Assembly (NCBI GenBank): GCA_026874595.1
Contig: CM049308.1
Span: 75,069,124-75,133,123 of the forward strand
DNA length: 64,000 bases
DNA from: Sipunculus nudus
Taxonomy: Eukaryota > Annelida > Sipuncula > Golfingiida > Sipunculidae
Direction: 5' to 3'
A model generated the notes under the pieces. The model was not told the origin of the DNA. It worked only from the letters and a program-made list of their open reading frames with translations, and did not search any database. The translations under genes and the position numbers were made by a program. Shown piece by piece: positions 46,915 through 59,546 of the stretch (positions are counted from its first letter, which is position 1; each line of letters opens with the position of its first letter).

Positions 46915-47290
46915 GAGGATCAATGCATTAGTTATTCAGGTGCTCGAGCTTTGTAACAGTTTTTTTAATATTCTGGGGGGGGGGGGGTACTTACGAGCCC
47001 CATAGCTCAAAGGATATGAGTAACTGAGACCTTATTTCAGGTTTCTAAGGAGATTTTACATGGACCTCCCTGGAAGTACTGTTAGAATATACTGGGTCAA
47101 ATGGTTACGACTTGTGTTCTGTTAAAGGGCGAAGGCTACATTTGAAGGTCTAAAAAAAGACCCCCCAAAAATTTAAAAAAATTGTAAAAATTTTAAAAAA
47201 TCACGTGGCCACACTGGACTTCAGAAAATGATGAGACATTCCATGATCAATAGGCATGCAAATAAATAGGCTTTCCTGTAATCGAGTTAA
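46915..47290 (+). repeat. Copy of the 12.7-13.3 kb repeat unit
   Basis: Shares CAATGCATTAGTTATTCAGG, GAGCCCCATAGCTCAAAGGA, GAGACCTTATTTCAGGTTTC and GGTTACGACTTGTG with the array at 12690-13300. A 13-base poly-G (46975-46987) sits where the other copies have TCTGGGAGG. Confidence 0.75.
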
Positions 47291-50200
47291 AACATAATTT
47301 GAGAAGGAAGCCTAGTATGAAAGCCCTAATAGGACTAATACCATTTCAGAAATCCTCAACTCCCAGAATAGGGGAATAAGCCTTTGTTGGAAAAAGAACT
47401 GGGGGAAATGTAATTTCTCACAAAAAAGTGGAGGAGGGGGGGTTAACCTCTTGAAAAGCACAGTTATAGCTAAATAAAGCACTTTTTCATTATTACAATA
47501 TTGTGATACTAAATTATACAAATAACGGGGAATTCCAACTGTAAATTTACCTAATTTTGATTTGTTGAATGGAGACAGTTGGTAAGAAATACAGTTTAGC
47601 ATTGTTCTAATTGGTGTTTCCTTAAGAAAACTTAACAGGCACCTATGCCCGTCCCCAATTGCTGGTTTTACAAAGCATAGACACAATATTTCAAAATTAG
47701 ACATAATATGCTAGATCCTTTGTTGGGTATAATTATAAAAGTACCTCCTGTATACTGTTATATGCATCCTAACATGGGTAATCAAACTTTAAAATATATG
47801 ATTGTTTCACAACAGAAATATATTACCTTTCACTTTCAAGTGCATTACCATCTCTTGGCTTTAATACTAGTATATGTTGCACTACGATTTAAAGTGTATA
47901 CTTGTGTAGTCTTATAAATTCATGGAATGTAATTCATTACTTCTGTGTCCGTCCTTGAAAATATTGACACACTTGAGTGTACTCAATCCGAAAGGTTCCC
48001 AGGTCACATATAGATTACACTTTGCTACTTTAACAGCGGAGTCTATATTCAAGGTTAAAAAGTTACTCGGAGTACTATATTTCATGTATAGATGGACCTT
48101 TTTAATTATTTTCATACTTTTTGTTGACCAGAAAGATATAAACATTTTTTATCCTCCCCGCATTTACTCAGCAGCTTTAGATTGAACATTAAATAAATGT
48201 TCAATATATAAGCAAAATTATTGTCACATTTATAAATAAAACCCAGTTTAGCTTAAACCTATTTTTATCTATCTTTCTGCAGGAAAGACAATCACAACAA
48301 GGTTGATGATTATCCTGAAGACTTAATATAAAAACCAAGGAAAGGAAACCTGATTTTCGGAAAGTGAAGATTTTGCATGCACAAACATTTAAAGCAAGAC
48401 CTCCTCTGAGCTGAAGCTAAATGTACAATGTGGACAGAGTACCCCTGGCTTCATGACTAAAAAGTACTGCAGCAAAATATATCCTTATTTAGCCATGACC
48501 GAGATCAATTCATGAAAAACGTCAGTGACCTAATGATAAAGACATAAATTAAACAAGAGTGGGCAAGACAGAAAACCAAGCAGTTCACATTGATTTTATC
48601 AAATTTGCTGAAGAAAGAATCTCGTGTTAAGGTTCTTTTAAGTTTCATTTAAACTCGATTTCAACAAGTATTGTCTCTCATAGTGTTCAGTTAAAGCTGA
48701 ATACAAAACAACTAGAAGAATGGTAAAATATGTGTTACCACTGAAAACGTGTAAAAATGGGACAAACAGGTGTTTCAAGTTATAAAGAAGATTCAATTTT
48801 AAACATGTTTATTGGTAAAACGTGTTCAGAGGAAAACATTTTCAATACTCAACATGTAAAAATAACGTGTTTCAGATAACAATACCAATTAGCAGGAATA
48901 ACCTCTGAAACGCGTGCATTAGCAAAACATGTTTAAGTTTAATTTGAAATATGTTGACAGCTATTTGAAATATGTTGAGAATATTGTGCCGTGTTTAAAA
49001 GAAATGGGATAAACAGGAGCTTCAACCTAATGCACGAAACGCGTCTAGCTTTTATAATGGAAATTAAGGCTCTTTTAGAAACTTTTGGATATTGAGCTCA
49101 GATTTTTTTTATACGTTGTGACTTGTGTAAATGCATAAACTAAAAAAATTTAATTTGAGCCGAGTCTAAATGCTAATCATTGAATATTATACTTGTTATA
49201 TAGTTGATGCATCAGCCACAGAGGGCTTTATTTGTCAGCGAGTTTATGATGCCGAAGATGAGGTTGCACATTGAAGGATGAAGGCAATTACTTTAGAGGA
49301 TGACATGTATACAACCCGGTAGGACCGGTATATTTAATCCGGTAAGACCGGCATATTTGACAAGCCTTTATTTGCATGTGCATAACTATGGGAAGAAGAT
49401 ACAAATCGTTAAGCCAACACCCACTAAAACAAGCCCTGGCGACTGTAATTTTATACAGACGACAACCAAACGGGCCAGGCAATAATCTAGACACCTGTCT
49501 TTTGAACATATCAAAGATGCTACAACAACAAAACCAGTTGAGGATGAATATTTGGTAGAACAAATTGTAACATGATGACTATGATAGTTAATAAAATAAT
49601 TCTAATAAAAATCGTTATGCTGGCCCAGAAGATAACGTTTTAAATTTGCAATGATTTACAGAGGACAGTTGCAATGAATAACAAGAACAAATTAAAATTT
49701 GAACCTAAGGTTGATCTTGATCGGAAATATGGTATATCGGTCATATTTAGTTCAAATACGAGTAACCGCTAAGGCAATTATCCGTTATTAGAAACTTTTA
49801 ATACTTTCCCAAAAACTGAATCACAAATTCAACAATAGTAAACAAGATAAACATTTGCACATGTTTTCGTTTATACACTTCATATCTTGGTTTAATGTTC
49901 GCATGTAGCTTTCCCAGTCCCGAATTTGAGAAAAGGTATGGTCACGTGATCATTCTACATTTTCTTGGGCTACAGGTGTATAATATTACAATGTAAAAGG
50001 TAACGATAGAAAGAACACTTCTGTGGCTTTCTTTTGGTATAAAAATTTCCTTTATTTCATTAAACCGTAGTGGATCTAAGGTTATTTTTCCTTCTCTACC
50101 CCTTTCATGCGAAAAGAGGATACTGTGATACGCAAGGCTTAGTTGGTTTTTAGGCTCTGAAACTTATCTCGTGGGTACTCTATGAGTCCCCCCCCCCCCC

Positions 50201-50440
50201 TCTGAAATCATCTGTTTTGGTATACTCTACCCATATCCAAACTTTGGTGTTTTTATCCGGTCTGTAACGATATGGCCAAAATCTGACGCTAACCAACCTG
50301 ACTAATTAAATAAAAGAAACATCTGAAACAACTGTCACAGAACCCAGTTTGTTTCTGTGTTAAAAATGGAGTGCTTATGCGTTAATGGCGACCACCTGAT
50401 GTAAGCGCTGATGATGAGGGGGCCATCAAACATCAAATAG
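47291..50440. other. Gene-free stretch
   Basis: No supported gene. 48690-49060 repeats AAACATGTTT/AACGTGTTT-like motifs. 49316-49365 holds two copies of a 24-bp unit (GGTAGGACCGGTATATTTAA and a variant). 50188-50200 is poly-C. Open frames at 47312-47704 and 47912-48185 lack family signatures. Confidence 0.4.
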
Positions 50441-50469
50441 TAATGCCAAAAAAAAAATCGCAATGAAAT

Positions 50470-51485
50470 TCTAAGCATGGCACATGATGCTCTTCTGTCT
50501 GGCCATTTAGGTATAAATAAAACTTATCAGAAAGTTAGTACACACTTCTGTTGGCCTAACCTCAGGACCTGATGTTGTACAATATTGTAATTAATGCCAT
50601 ACATGCCAGATGGTAGGCAAGCCCAATCAGAATTCTCCTAAAGCCCCACTTAGGCCTATTCCTGTTTTCGAGGATTATTGTTGACTGTGTTGGATTACTG
50701 CCAAAAACAAAATCTGGACATGAATACTTGCTGACAATGATGTGCACATCTACCAGGTTCCATGAGGCAATACCATTGCGCAAAATTAAGGCCAAAAGTG
50801 TTGTCAAGGCTCTGGCTAAGCTTTTTACAACTTTTGGACTACCAAAATCCATCCAGTCTGACCGGGGGTTTTCTAATTTTATGTCTTGCCTATTCCAGCA
50901 AGTTATGCTTGAGCTAGGCATAAAACAGTACAGTTCTTCGCCATACCATCCTGAAATTCAGGGCGCCCTCGAGTGTTTTCACCAGACATTATAAAATGAT
51001 TAGGATTTATTGTAATGACACACAGAAAGAATGGGATGAAAGAAACCACCTATTGCTGTTTGCTGTCAGAGAATCCTTCCAAGAGTCCTTGGGTTTCAGT
51101 CCGTTTCAACTAGTTTTTTGACACTCAGTTCGCGGTCCATTAAAACTGCTTAGAGAAAAACTCTTGTGTGAAAATCCTGATTATCTTAGTTTGTTGCAGT
51201 ATGTCTCAGACTATCCCTCTAAACTACAGAATGCTTGTGAGATTGCAAAGTCTAATCTTAAATCTGCACAAAGTAAAACGAAAACAGAATATGACAAACA
51301 CACTGTAGATAGGACGCTTGTTCCTGGTAAAAAGGTCCTTGCCTTACTTCCCATCCCTGGCTGACCTCTGCAAGCTAGGTATTTTGGTCCTTACATTGTT
51401 GACAAGAAAGTCAGTGATTTAAATTACATACTGTTGACACCAGATAGGCGTAAGAAAAAACAACTGCGCCATGTTAACATGTAGA
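50470..51485 (+). pseudogene. Integrase, copy 2
   Basis: SMAHDALLSGHLGINKTYQK marks the zinc-binding start. The core reads STRFHEAIPLRKIKAKSVVK, QSDRGFSNFMS (second Asp), then YHPEIQGALECFHQ (Glu present). The carboxy domain ends GKKVLALLPIPG with a stop, then LQARYF-type text. Several frameshifts. Confidence 0.8.
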
Positions 51486-51639
51486 AACCATATTATGACA
51501 GAAATAGCACATCAGATGTTGTAGATAATGTTACTGCTGTTAATTGTGTAAAAACTAACCATGACCCAGTTAAAGTAGATATTGGTTGTAAGTGTGATGT
51601 AGACATTCAGTGTGGTACACTACCATTAAAAAACTCAGA

Positions 51640-52390
51640 TGTGCTTAACAACCTGGACCCAAAACTGTCACACCTTACCGCACAACAACAACAAGGCCTC
51701 AAGAACCTGCTGCGGAATTATGAACATTTGTTTAGTGACATTCCAACACGAACTAACATATTGTTCCATGACGTCGGTGTTGGCGAGGCAAGCGCAGTCA
51801 AGCAGCATCCTTATCGACTGAATCCAGAAAGGCAAACGTATCTACAGGATCAGATTTGCTTGACAATGATTTTATTTAACCTAGTAACAGTTACCGGAGT
51901 TCACCATGTATTCTTGTGCGAAACCTGATGGAAGTTACCGTGTGTGCACAGATTATCGAAAACTGAACTCTGTCACCAAAACTGACACGTTCCCGATTCT
52001 TGGATCGATGATTGTATTGATAACGTCGGTAACTCCAAATATGTTTGACTTGCTTAAAGGATTCTGTCAAGTTCCGCTGACAAAACGAGCGAAAGAAGTG
52101 TCCGCGTTTGTGACGCCCCAAGGACTGTACCAGTATAAAGGTTTGGCATGAAGAACTCGCCAGCCACGTTCCAGCGCCTAATCCATCTGATTGTCAAGGA
52201 CATTCAGGGCTGCGACGCATATATTGATGATCGTATCGTGTACAGCGACACATGGGAGAAACATTTGCATATTTTTCGCGAACTCTTCAAAAGAATCAGT
52301 GATGCCCGTCTGACTGTCAGCTTAGTAAAATCTGAGTTTTGCAATGCCGGGTAACATTTTTGGTCATATTGTAGGGCAGGGTCAAATAAA
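51640..52390 (+). pseudogene. Reverse transcriptase, copy 2
   Basis: Linker LRNYEHLFSDIPTRTNI, then YRLNPERQ, KPDGSYRVCTDYRKLNSVTK, FDLLKGFCQVPLTKRAKEV, SPATFQRLIHLIVKDIQG and YIDDRIVYSD (catalytic YIDD). Frameshifts at about 51890, 52150 and 52350. Confidence 0.85.
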
Positions 52391-52623
52391 ACCTGATGAT
52401 GCTAAAATGAGTGCTATTTCTGCATTTTCTTAGACCAGAAAAAAATGCAAATAATGCGTGTTCTTGGTATGGTTTAATACTACAGGAAGTTTTGTTCAAA
52501 TTTCTCAGCTGTAAATGGAATTTTGACTTATTTGTTAAAGAAGAAACAAAAATTTGTATGGAATATTCAGTGTGAAAATGCATTTCAGAATTTGAAAGCA
52601 GTTCTGCAAGGTTCACCAGTTTT
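52391..52623 (+). pseudogene. RT connection / RNase H start, truncated
   Basis: Degraded frame with RKFCSNFSAVNGILTYLLKK and CENAFQNLKAVLQGSPVLV, then directly the purine tract. The RNase H catalytic part present in copy 1 is deleted. Confidence 0.65.
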
Positions 52624-52638
52624 GGTAGGGAGAGGGAG
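52624..52638 (+). promoter_or_regulatory. Polypurine tract, copy 2
   Basis: GGTAGGGAGAGGGAG, immediately before TGTTACAG of the 3' LTR: the correct place for the plus-strand primer. Confidence 0.7.
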
Positions 52639-53018
52639 TGTTACAGATGTCTGTGTGCAGGGATGTTCCATGTGTTGTTGACATTTGGTTCGTGTAGCAC
52701 GCATAGCTCTTTGCTATAACAGCATTGCCTGGCCGAGCCGGGCCGGCCAAATTATGAACCCTTATATATAGAAACACAGCGATGTCGTCTATATGTTTCC
52801 TGTAACGCGTGTGTACTGTAAATTATGTATTGTTCTTTAGATTGTTCGGGAAATGGAAAGTTCTCGGCTTGAGATGAGAAGCTATAAAAAAGGGGATGTG
52901 TTTAAGAGCCGAGAGGAGAGAGGTGAGAGAATATTCCAGCGGACACAGAAGAGTGGGACCTTACTGATACATGCAGCAATTAGAGATTTTCTTCCATTTA
53001 ATATTAGGTTCCGTAACA
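52639..53018 (+). repeat. 3' LTR, Gmr1-like copy 2
   Basis: 380 bp, TGTTACAGATGTCTG...GGTTCCGTAACA, TG...CA with TGTTAC/GTAACA ends. GAGAAGCTATAAAAAAGG near 52876-52893 gives a TATA box. It matches the copy 1 LTR in its first third and around the TATA box. Confidence 0.75.
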
Positions 53019-54932
53019 ATTTATATATATATATACTTTTCATGCCAGCTACCGAGCAAACTGATCCTCAGCTGAATAATAAACAGTAACACAAAATGCA
53101 AACACATCCAAAGAAGCACTTTGCATTCCGCCTGGAGACATCAACATCAGTCAGGAATGGCTGGCCTTCAGCTTGGTAGTGAAGGGCACTTAATATGAGG
53201 AATAATTAGAAATGCCAAAATGGAAATGGAAACATCAGGAACTAAAACAAGTCCCTTACATTAGTGTCAAGTTGAAGAAAAGTAACTGATCTCAAACCTG
53301 AATATTTAACGATAATAATGGAAATACAAACTCATTTGATCTGAACTTATAGAAACTGGAGACTGGGTTACTCAAAGTCTCATACAGACTAAAGAGAACT
53401 AAATACCGTGAAACCAAATGATTCATACACTTCACACATTGGCTTACTTTCCAATGGATCATCTACACAAGTCTCGCCAGGAGAATCTTTTGGGCCTGTT
53501 AGGTACAATTCGATGGATTATAATGGGTTTTAATCGTTTCAATGTGATTTAAAAATAAATACTTATGATAAATACTTATGACGTTTTTTATATAATGGTA
53601 TTACATTTCCTCAGTGTTATAGTACTTTTTTAAAAGTTTGCATCATTGGATAATTAATTCGTGTGTTTACATAATTAAATATTTCTTTAACCTGAAACCT
53701 CCCCAGTTAAATTGTAAACATACCATCATTAAGATGTTGGATTAAGTTGTAAAGAAGCTAAACTTTCCTTTTCAAGATGTCAGCGCCAACGTTCTTGACT
53801 GCATGTGATGGGATCACAGTTTAAAGTGAACTTCTCTTAAAATTACACAAATCAGGTGGTCTTTGCTTTATTAAGGATGAAACCATCTAGGTTAAATTAT
53901 CTAACATTTGACAATGAATGTATTGTTTAGCATGTAAATCCGTGAAAACCACGGACTTGGATCTTCCAAGTCCCATAGCGACAGGGTGAAGCAACGGTTA
54001 GGGGCGTTTTTCAATAGAAATGAAATGCCTTTCTAAAATACAAACGCACAATGTAAAAAAATGGCAATACATTACAGAGACCACATTTCACCAAAACAAT
54101 CCCCAACTTTATAGTTTGGCAGGAAACGCCGGTTGCATCAGAATTAAGTTTAATGACCACAGGAGTATGCAACAAATTCACCAACGGATATTTCCGCATG
54201 TTTAACGCTTCCCCGATAAAATTTGGCATTATTTGGGTTTTGTCCCTATAACCACTGGTGGAAGATCGATTATCTGTGACTGAAAGCACATGGCAACTCC
54301 TTCAGTGGTGTACATATATGTTTACATAATGAAGAGGACAATACAACTGTGAACTCTGGAATCGAAGCTTATCAAGTAAAGCTTTTTACGTAACCAGTTA
54401 ATATATATGTATATATCATCGCAATCATAGATTACACTGTGTATTGTCGATAAGAGGATGTTTTCAATCAGACGGCCACCACCTGATACGCCGCGAGGTA
54501 CCGATGCGTAAACAACTCCCGAGTGAATAGAAATTGTTCCGCCATGAGCCTCAATAAGGATAACTTCCAAAGTTTAAACTCTCTGGTCAAATATTTTGAA
54601 ATGCCTGATCTATTCTCACCGGTATTTGTATAAGAATAAGCCGTTGTCCCATGTGATGTACTTCATCATTGACATGGTTTTGTTTCAGTCAATATCTTTA
54701 AATTTGATACGAAAATGTATTTCATCGAAAGTGGGTAACTGCAAGGATCATAGCTGAAAAGTTATATTTATCGGTGTGTTCTGAAAATATGATAAATCGT
54801 TCCAGTTTAAATAAAAACACGTTTTTTTTTTTTTTAGAAAAAAAAACATCTTTTATTTAGTATTTAACATTTGGGAAAAAAGTGCAACGGCAAAAAGCAT
54901 TAGCATATGTGTGCACCTAAATAAATAAACAA

Positions 54933-54937
<5 letters not shown>
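53019..54937. other. Gene-free stretch
   Basis: AT-rich. Minus-strand frames at 54011-54289 (after an acceptor-like GTGCTTTCAG at 54281) and 54400-54570 look somewhat protein-like but lack family motifs or consistent splicing. Confidence 0.35.

Positions 54938-54978
<41 letters not shown>
54938..54978. repeat. (TA)n microsatellite
   Basis: Pure dinucleotide tract. Confidence 0.95.
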
Positions 54979-54983
<5 letters not shown>

Positions 54984-55367
54984 TGGTGATACAGAGTTCG
55001 CGGATACCCAACACAGTTCCCAGTCATTTTTCTCATAATTAATACTTATACATTCAGATCCCCTCGGAATCTTTAAACGTAGAGTCTTTGATACTGCAGG
55101 CAAATGTTATGTTTTGGACTAAATAAATTTCAGTTTCCTTGATATATACTAACATGGAAATTGCATACTTTGCACTGTCTGTTCTACCCGCACACACACA
55201 CAAATGGTGACTCAAATGAACATCCATGCTGACCCTATGTGTGCTCTTCCTTTTGGGTTTGATAGCTGGTGTTCATCAAGAATACATTTCTGATTGTTTA
55301 CATGTTCTCAGGTACATGTTTACCTCTGTGGCTCAGGGTCCTCTTGTGTAGCAAATCTGTATTATAA

Positions 55368-55445
55368 ATTTAATACTTCTCTGTTTTACAAAGTAAAATA
55401 TAGGTGATGCGTCCTGGGTATGGAGCGGTACGGTACGTAGATTCA
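55368..55445 (-). CDS. Candidate terminal exon
   Basis: After a strong acceptor (CTCTTATTTTCCAG) the minus frame reads TESTYRTAPYPGRITYILL then CKTEKY and a TAA near 55368-55370. Entry at phase 0 agrees with the phase-0 donor of the exon at 56008. No family recognised. If real, it is the end of a protein with a tyrosine-containing tail. Confidence 0.3.
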
Positions 55446-56007
55446 GTCTGGAAAATAAGAGATGAGATATAAAAATAAAAAAAGATAAATATATATTCAC
55501 ACGTATATGTATACCGTTAATTCCAGTCACACTATTTCTCTCACCTAAACACAGTGGAGGAAATTATGCAATCTTTAGGGTATGCAAACAATTTGGGTAA
55601 TTTACCACTAGTTGAGAATTCATTAAAATACGTTTCTTGTTTGTGAATACGGTAATTCCAACCTCCCTCTCTCTCTCAGATGAATCATATTGGGAATGTT
55701 AATGTCGATAACCTACTAATATTTTGTGAAGTTTTCATAAACCGCATTAACGCGTTAAATATTATAAACATAATATACGTGTATTTTTACAACCGTGTAT
55801 TAACATATAGAATACGTTATTTTCCTGATTTATTTGATAATATTTATTAACTTTTTTCGAATTATATGTAGCTTTCTTGTAATTGAGTGGTTAACATAGA
55901 CATGGTTAACACAACAAAATTTGGTTTTTTTTTCTACTTTTTGATACACAGTTCCATGTGCATTATGAACACCTGCTTGCTTTAGAAATATCCCTGGGAT
56001 AACCTAC

Positions 56008-56093
56008 CATGTTATAATCGTCAGCCCTTGTTACAACAATCCTCTCTTCTTTTTCATTTGCTTTCTCGCTAGCCAGGCAGATGTATCTGGTTC
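56008..56093 (-). CDS. Candidate exon, duplicated unit copy 1
   Basis: 86-nt minus-strand segment with acceptor CTCTCTTTGTAG and donor ATG/GTAGGTTA. One frame is open for 28 codons (TRYICLASEKANEKEERIVV ending DDYNM), leaving at phase 0. A second copy with the same boundaries is at 56473-56561. Confidence 0.35.
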
Positions 56094-56472
56094 CTACAAA
56101 GAGAGAGAATGGATGGTGACTTTAGTATATTCTACACATTATAAAATTAATTTTAAAGAACGTCTTCAACGAATATGTAATAAAGCGTTACCACACCTAG
56201 AGAGACTCAGGTGAGAGTTTCCAAAACATAATATAAACATAATACATATATAGTGTATATGTGTGCATTTGTTTACAACGATATTTCAACATATAGTTAG
56301 TAACCTTATCTTATTCACTTAAATGTATCTGTAGGTTCCTCATAATCAGATGTAAATACAAACATAAAAAAACTTAGATTTTCTACTTTGTGATACAAAA
56401 TTCCATGTGCATTATTAACACGTGACACGTTACAATTTATGAATAACTCTGAAATAACATACCATGTTATAA

Positions 56473-56561
56473 TCATCACCCTTTTCAAATGAAAATCCTT
56501 TCTTCTTCTTCATTCGCACTATAGCTACCCAGCCAGATGTATCTGGTCACTGCAAAGAGAA
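56473..56561 (-). pseudogene. Candidate exon, duplicated unit copy 2
   Basis: Acceptor TTTCTCTTTGCAG and donor ATG/GTATGTTA enclose DNA about 75% like the 56008-56093 segment. The frame matching copy 1 meets a TGA. A one-base-shifted frame is open (PDTSGWVAIVRMKKKKGF...DDYNM) but starts on TGA. One of the copies has lost its frame. The unit, including flanking intron, repeats at a distance of about 460 bp. Confidence 0.35.
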
Positions 56562-57300
56562 AGAATGGATAGGCGACCTTTGTAAAGTCTACTCTTGTTG
56601 ACAATTAGGCACTATAACACCACGTTAATCAGGGAACACCTTCAGTGAATGTGTAATTAAGCATGACCAAACATTGAGAAAGGCCGCTTGGTTCCTTAGG
56701 CCCCTTTGTTGAACACCCTAATTAACCAGTTTTCAAAACAGCGCTCCATTCAGTCAAATATACTGGTTATGCTCAAAATTGGTTCGGAGATGCGTTCTTA
56801 CACCCTTTGTATAATAAAGTATTTGTAGGACAATTTAAATAAACGACTAAGGATAGAGTTATACTGTAAACACTGTACAATATGTTATGAGTGTATTCCA
56901 TGTACAGTTGCCTGGTTTGTTAAGTTTCAGTCACTGAAGCCGAATTATAATTTTGTTTGGGAAAAATTGTTAAAAAGCGGTCATTTAAGCTGTTATTTCT
57001 CAAGACTGCAACAATTCGTGCACGCACAGCATGTTTATATGCATCGGCCTTGATCCACGTTTAGATTAAGTGAATGTACCGGTTACTTCTTTTGCAGACT
57101 GGTATTAACTGGATACATAATGTCACTGGACAGTTAATCTCTAGCCATAAGTTCAACATTCTTCACATGAAAATATAAACATAGGTCTTACCTCATAATT
57201 ATTCCCTCTTCCAATAGACCAAAACATCCGACCGTGAAAGGTTGATCTCATTACTTCAAATAGCTTGCGCATGCGCGTCCTAATCATCGGGATATCCAGT
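56562..57300. other. Gene-free stretch
   Basis: Possible minus-strand donor TATGAG/GTAAGACC at about 57190, after a short open frame from an ATG near 57254; part of that text resembles the repeat at 22680, so it is not called an exon. Confidence 0.35.
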
Positions 57301-57309
57301 CAACACACA

Positions 57310-57475
57310 GGTTCCATCTGGAACCTTGTATCAAGTTATCGTCAGGGCACGAACCTCCAAGTGCCAGATGGAACCTCTTTATGGAGAAAAGATCGAACTA
57401 TGGTTCTACCCAGAACCATATGAGTTCTGAAAAGAACCATCAAGAACCCTTTTTTCTTAGAGTGTGACTTGCAAT
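57310..57475. mobile_element. GGTTC-rich inverted-repeat MITE fragment
   Basis: GGTTCCATCTGGAACC at 57310 and CCAGATGGAACC at 57365 are inverted. Further on ATGGTTCT.CCCAGAACCAT forms a hairpin. The right end AAGAACCCTTTTTTCTTAGAGTG resembles widespread short DNA elements that begin CACTCTAAGAAAA. Confidence 0.5.
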
Positions 57476-57742
57476 TTAAGAAGACAGACCCTGATTTTGA
57501 CCTTGGTGTGCCATCGGGTATGACCAAGATTTATTTTTCACAAAATGGTTGTCCCTGTACTAGATTTTAATTATCAGACTGATGCTACTCTGGCATCTGT
57601 GGCGAAATTGATTTATAACGGTTCAAATTTTTAATTAAAAAATAAAAACAATGCCTACCGGCCTATGCAAAGTTTGGGAGTATGAATGGAGGATTATTTT
57701 AAAAATTTAACATTGATCCTAGACTAGGATATTTTAAAACTA

Positions 57743-58960
57743 GAATACGGGTAGTCGACAAGCGACTACATGTATCTGCCAAAATCAATGGGACGGCTGA
57801 AGTGAGGCATTGATTGAGTGGCAAGGGGAAATAGAGTCAGGTGTGTTGCATAATAGCATGGATGTCTGCAGCCGTAATGTGTATGTAGGTTGCGCCACCT
57901 ACCACAAAATCCAGAAAGCTGTCCAAGTTGTATACTTATGCAAAGTTTTAGGCAGATAAGTCAAACCACTACTTGTATATGAGTGATTTTATCCCACAGC
58001 AGCCAACAGAAGGACGCTGTGCAAAAATGGTGGCAGGTCGCGCAACCAGTTTTGTATATGATTAAGAGCTATATGACATCAATACATATGCTAAATTTCA
58101 GGGGGATATGTCAAACCAGTCCTGAGATATAAGCCTGAATGTCTGCAGCGTAAACATAAAAGTAGGTGGCGCCACCTGCCACATAATCGAGAAAGCTATC
58201 CAAGATGTATAAACATGCAACCTTTTAGGCAGATATGTCAAACCACTGCCGAGATATGAGTGATTTTATCCCAAGGCAGATGAACAGATGGACGCTGTGC
58301 AAAAATAGTTGCAGGTGGCGCCACCAGTTTTGCGTATGATTAAGACCTATGCGAGATCTATACACATGCAAAATTTTGGCCGAATCGGTCAAACGATTCC
58401 CGAGATATGAGCTTGGATGTCTGGAGCGTAATCTTGAATGAAGGTGGCGCCATCTGTCATAAAATCAAGAAAGCTGTCCAGGATGTATAAACCTGCAAAG
58501 TTTCAGGTGGATAAGTCCAACCACTGCCGAGATATAAGTGATTTTATCCCAAGGCAGATGAACAGATGGACGCTGTGCAAAAAAAGGTTGCAGGTGGCGC
58601 CACCATTTTAGTGTATGTTATAAAGCTATCCAAGGGCTACATATCTAGCCTGATCGGTTAAACGGTTCCCGAGATATGTGGTTTTATGTGTGAAAACAGA
58701 CGCACAAATGGACGCTGGGCAGAGAGGAAAGTACAGAGGTCAACAAACAATGAGGGCGTAGCAGTTTTAATGCAGATACCCGATTTATAAGCTCCAGGGC
58801 ACTAAGTTTAACATGTGAATAATTCTTACATGTAATTTGGAGCTGCTAGCTCCAACGGTTTCTGACTTACAGCCATGGTCGGCGGAAAGCCAGTCCTGGA
58901 CGGCTGACGGACGACGCTGCGCCATCGCATAAGCTCACAGGTTCGCTAAAAATAATATAG
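57743..58960 (+). mobile_element. GGTGGCGCC-array element, hairpin start and GCTAAAA end
   Basis: Starts ATACGGGTAGTCGACAAGCG (same end as 23133). It contains cores near 57890 (degenerate), 58035, 58165, 58315, 58445 and 58597, alternately about 130 and 150 bp apart. It finishes with the segment shared with 22490-22650 (TCTTACATGTAATTTGGAGC...ATAAGCTCACAGGTTCGCTA). It shows the element type with both ends distinct. Confidence 0.65.
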
Positions 58961-59540
58961 AACGTCACTTTTTGCGATGATAAAAGCCCAGTGTACATAC
59001 TGATCCACATATTACATGTCAAAGGTATTTTGAGAACTAATTTTGATGTATTTGTATTTTTATTTTAAATTAAAATTGGAAAAAAAATTAAAATGTGTTC
59101 AAATTCAAATGGACATAATTTTGATCTGCTGAAAAAAAAATTAACTGTTCAGTTAGGCTTAACAATACTGTTTCCGGGTAAACAATATGAACTAGAAAGA
59201 TAAAACATATGCACATATGCCATTTACAACATAGGGCCGGAGTGGCAAGTTTGGTAGCGATTTCTTTTATAGTTTGAGAATAATATGCAACTAACGAAAA
59301 CTTTAAGTCAGTATTTTCAGCTTATCTCTTAAAACATAAGAAACAACGGCAAAATTTCATGTTTTTTCCAGACTTTTTTCGTTATTGCTATACTGTAAGA
59401 GGTAATTAATAATCAGTTGGAGATTCGGTGATAAGAGGTGGGAGGGGCTAGGTGAATCGTGACTGTCCCATGACAGTTACAGACGGCTAGTTAAAATTAA
59501 AATTGCTTCAATTTTCAAGTATGTAGGTATTTCAATAAAC
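58961..59540. other. Gene-free stretch
   Basis: AT-rich with A-runs; nothing recognised. Confidence 0.5.
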
Positions 59541-59546
59541 GTATCC

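Larger units (their letters stand above)
50440..53018 (+). mobile_element. Gmr1-like LTR retrotransposon, copy 2 (5' truncated)
   Basis: Plus-strand relative of copy 1, beginning inside the integrase zinc region. Order: integrase, RT, start of RNase H, purine tract, 3' LTR. The gag half and 5' LTR are absent. It confirms the integrase-first order independently of copy 1. Confidence 0.85.

Noticed and set aside
50562-50921. 119-residue minus frame in copy 2 integrase
   Set aside because: Antisense shadow of the plus-strand integrase core.
54011-54570. Two minus-strand frames as exons of one gene
   Set aside because: A plausible acceptor exists at 54281, but an in-frame TAA just before the upper segment leaves no workable acceptor, and no family motif is seen.
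57190-57254. First exon with ATG near 57254 and donor at about 57190
   Set aside because: Part of the text resembles the repeat at 22680-22700 and no phase-compatible next exon is open.
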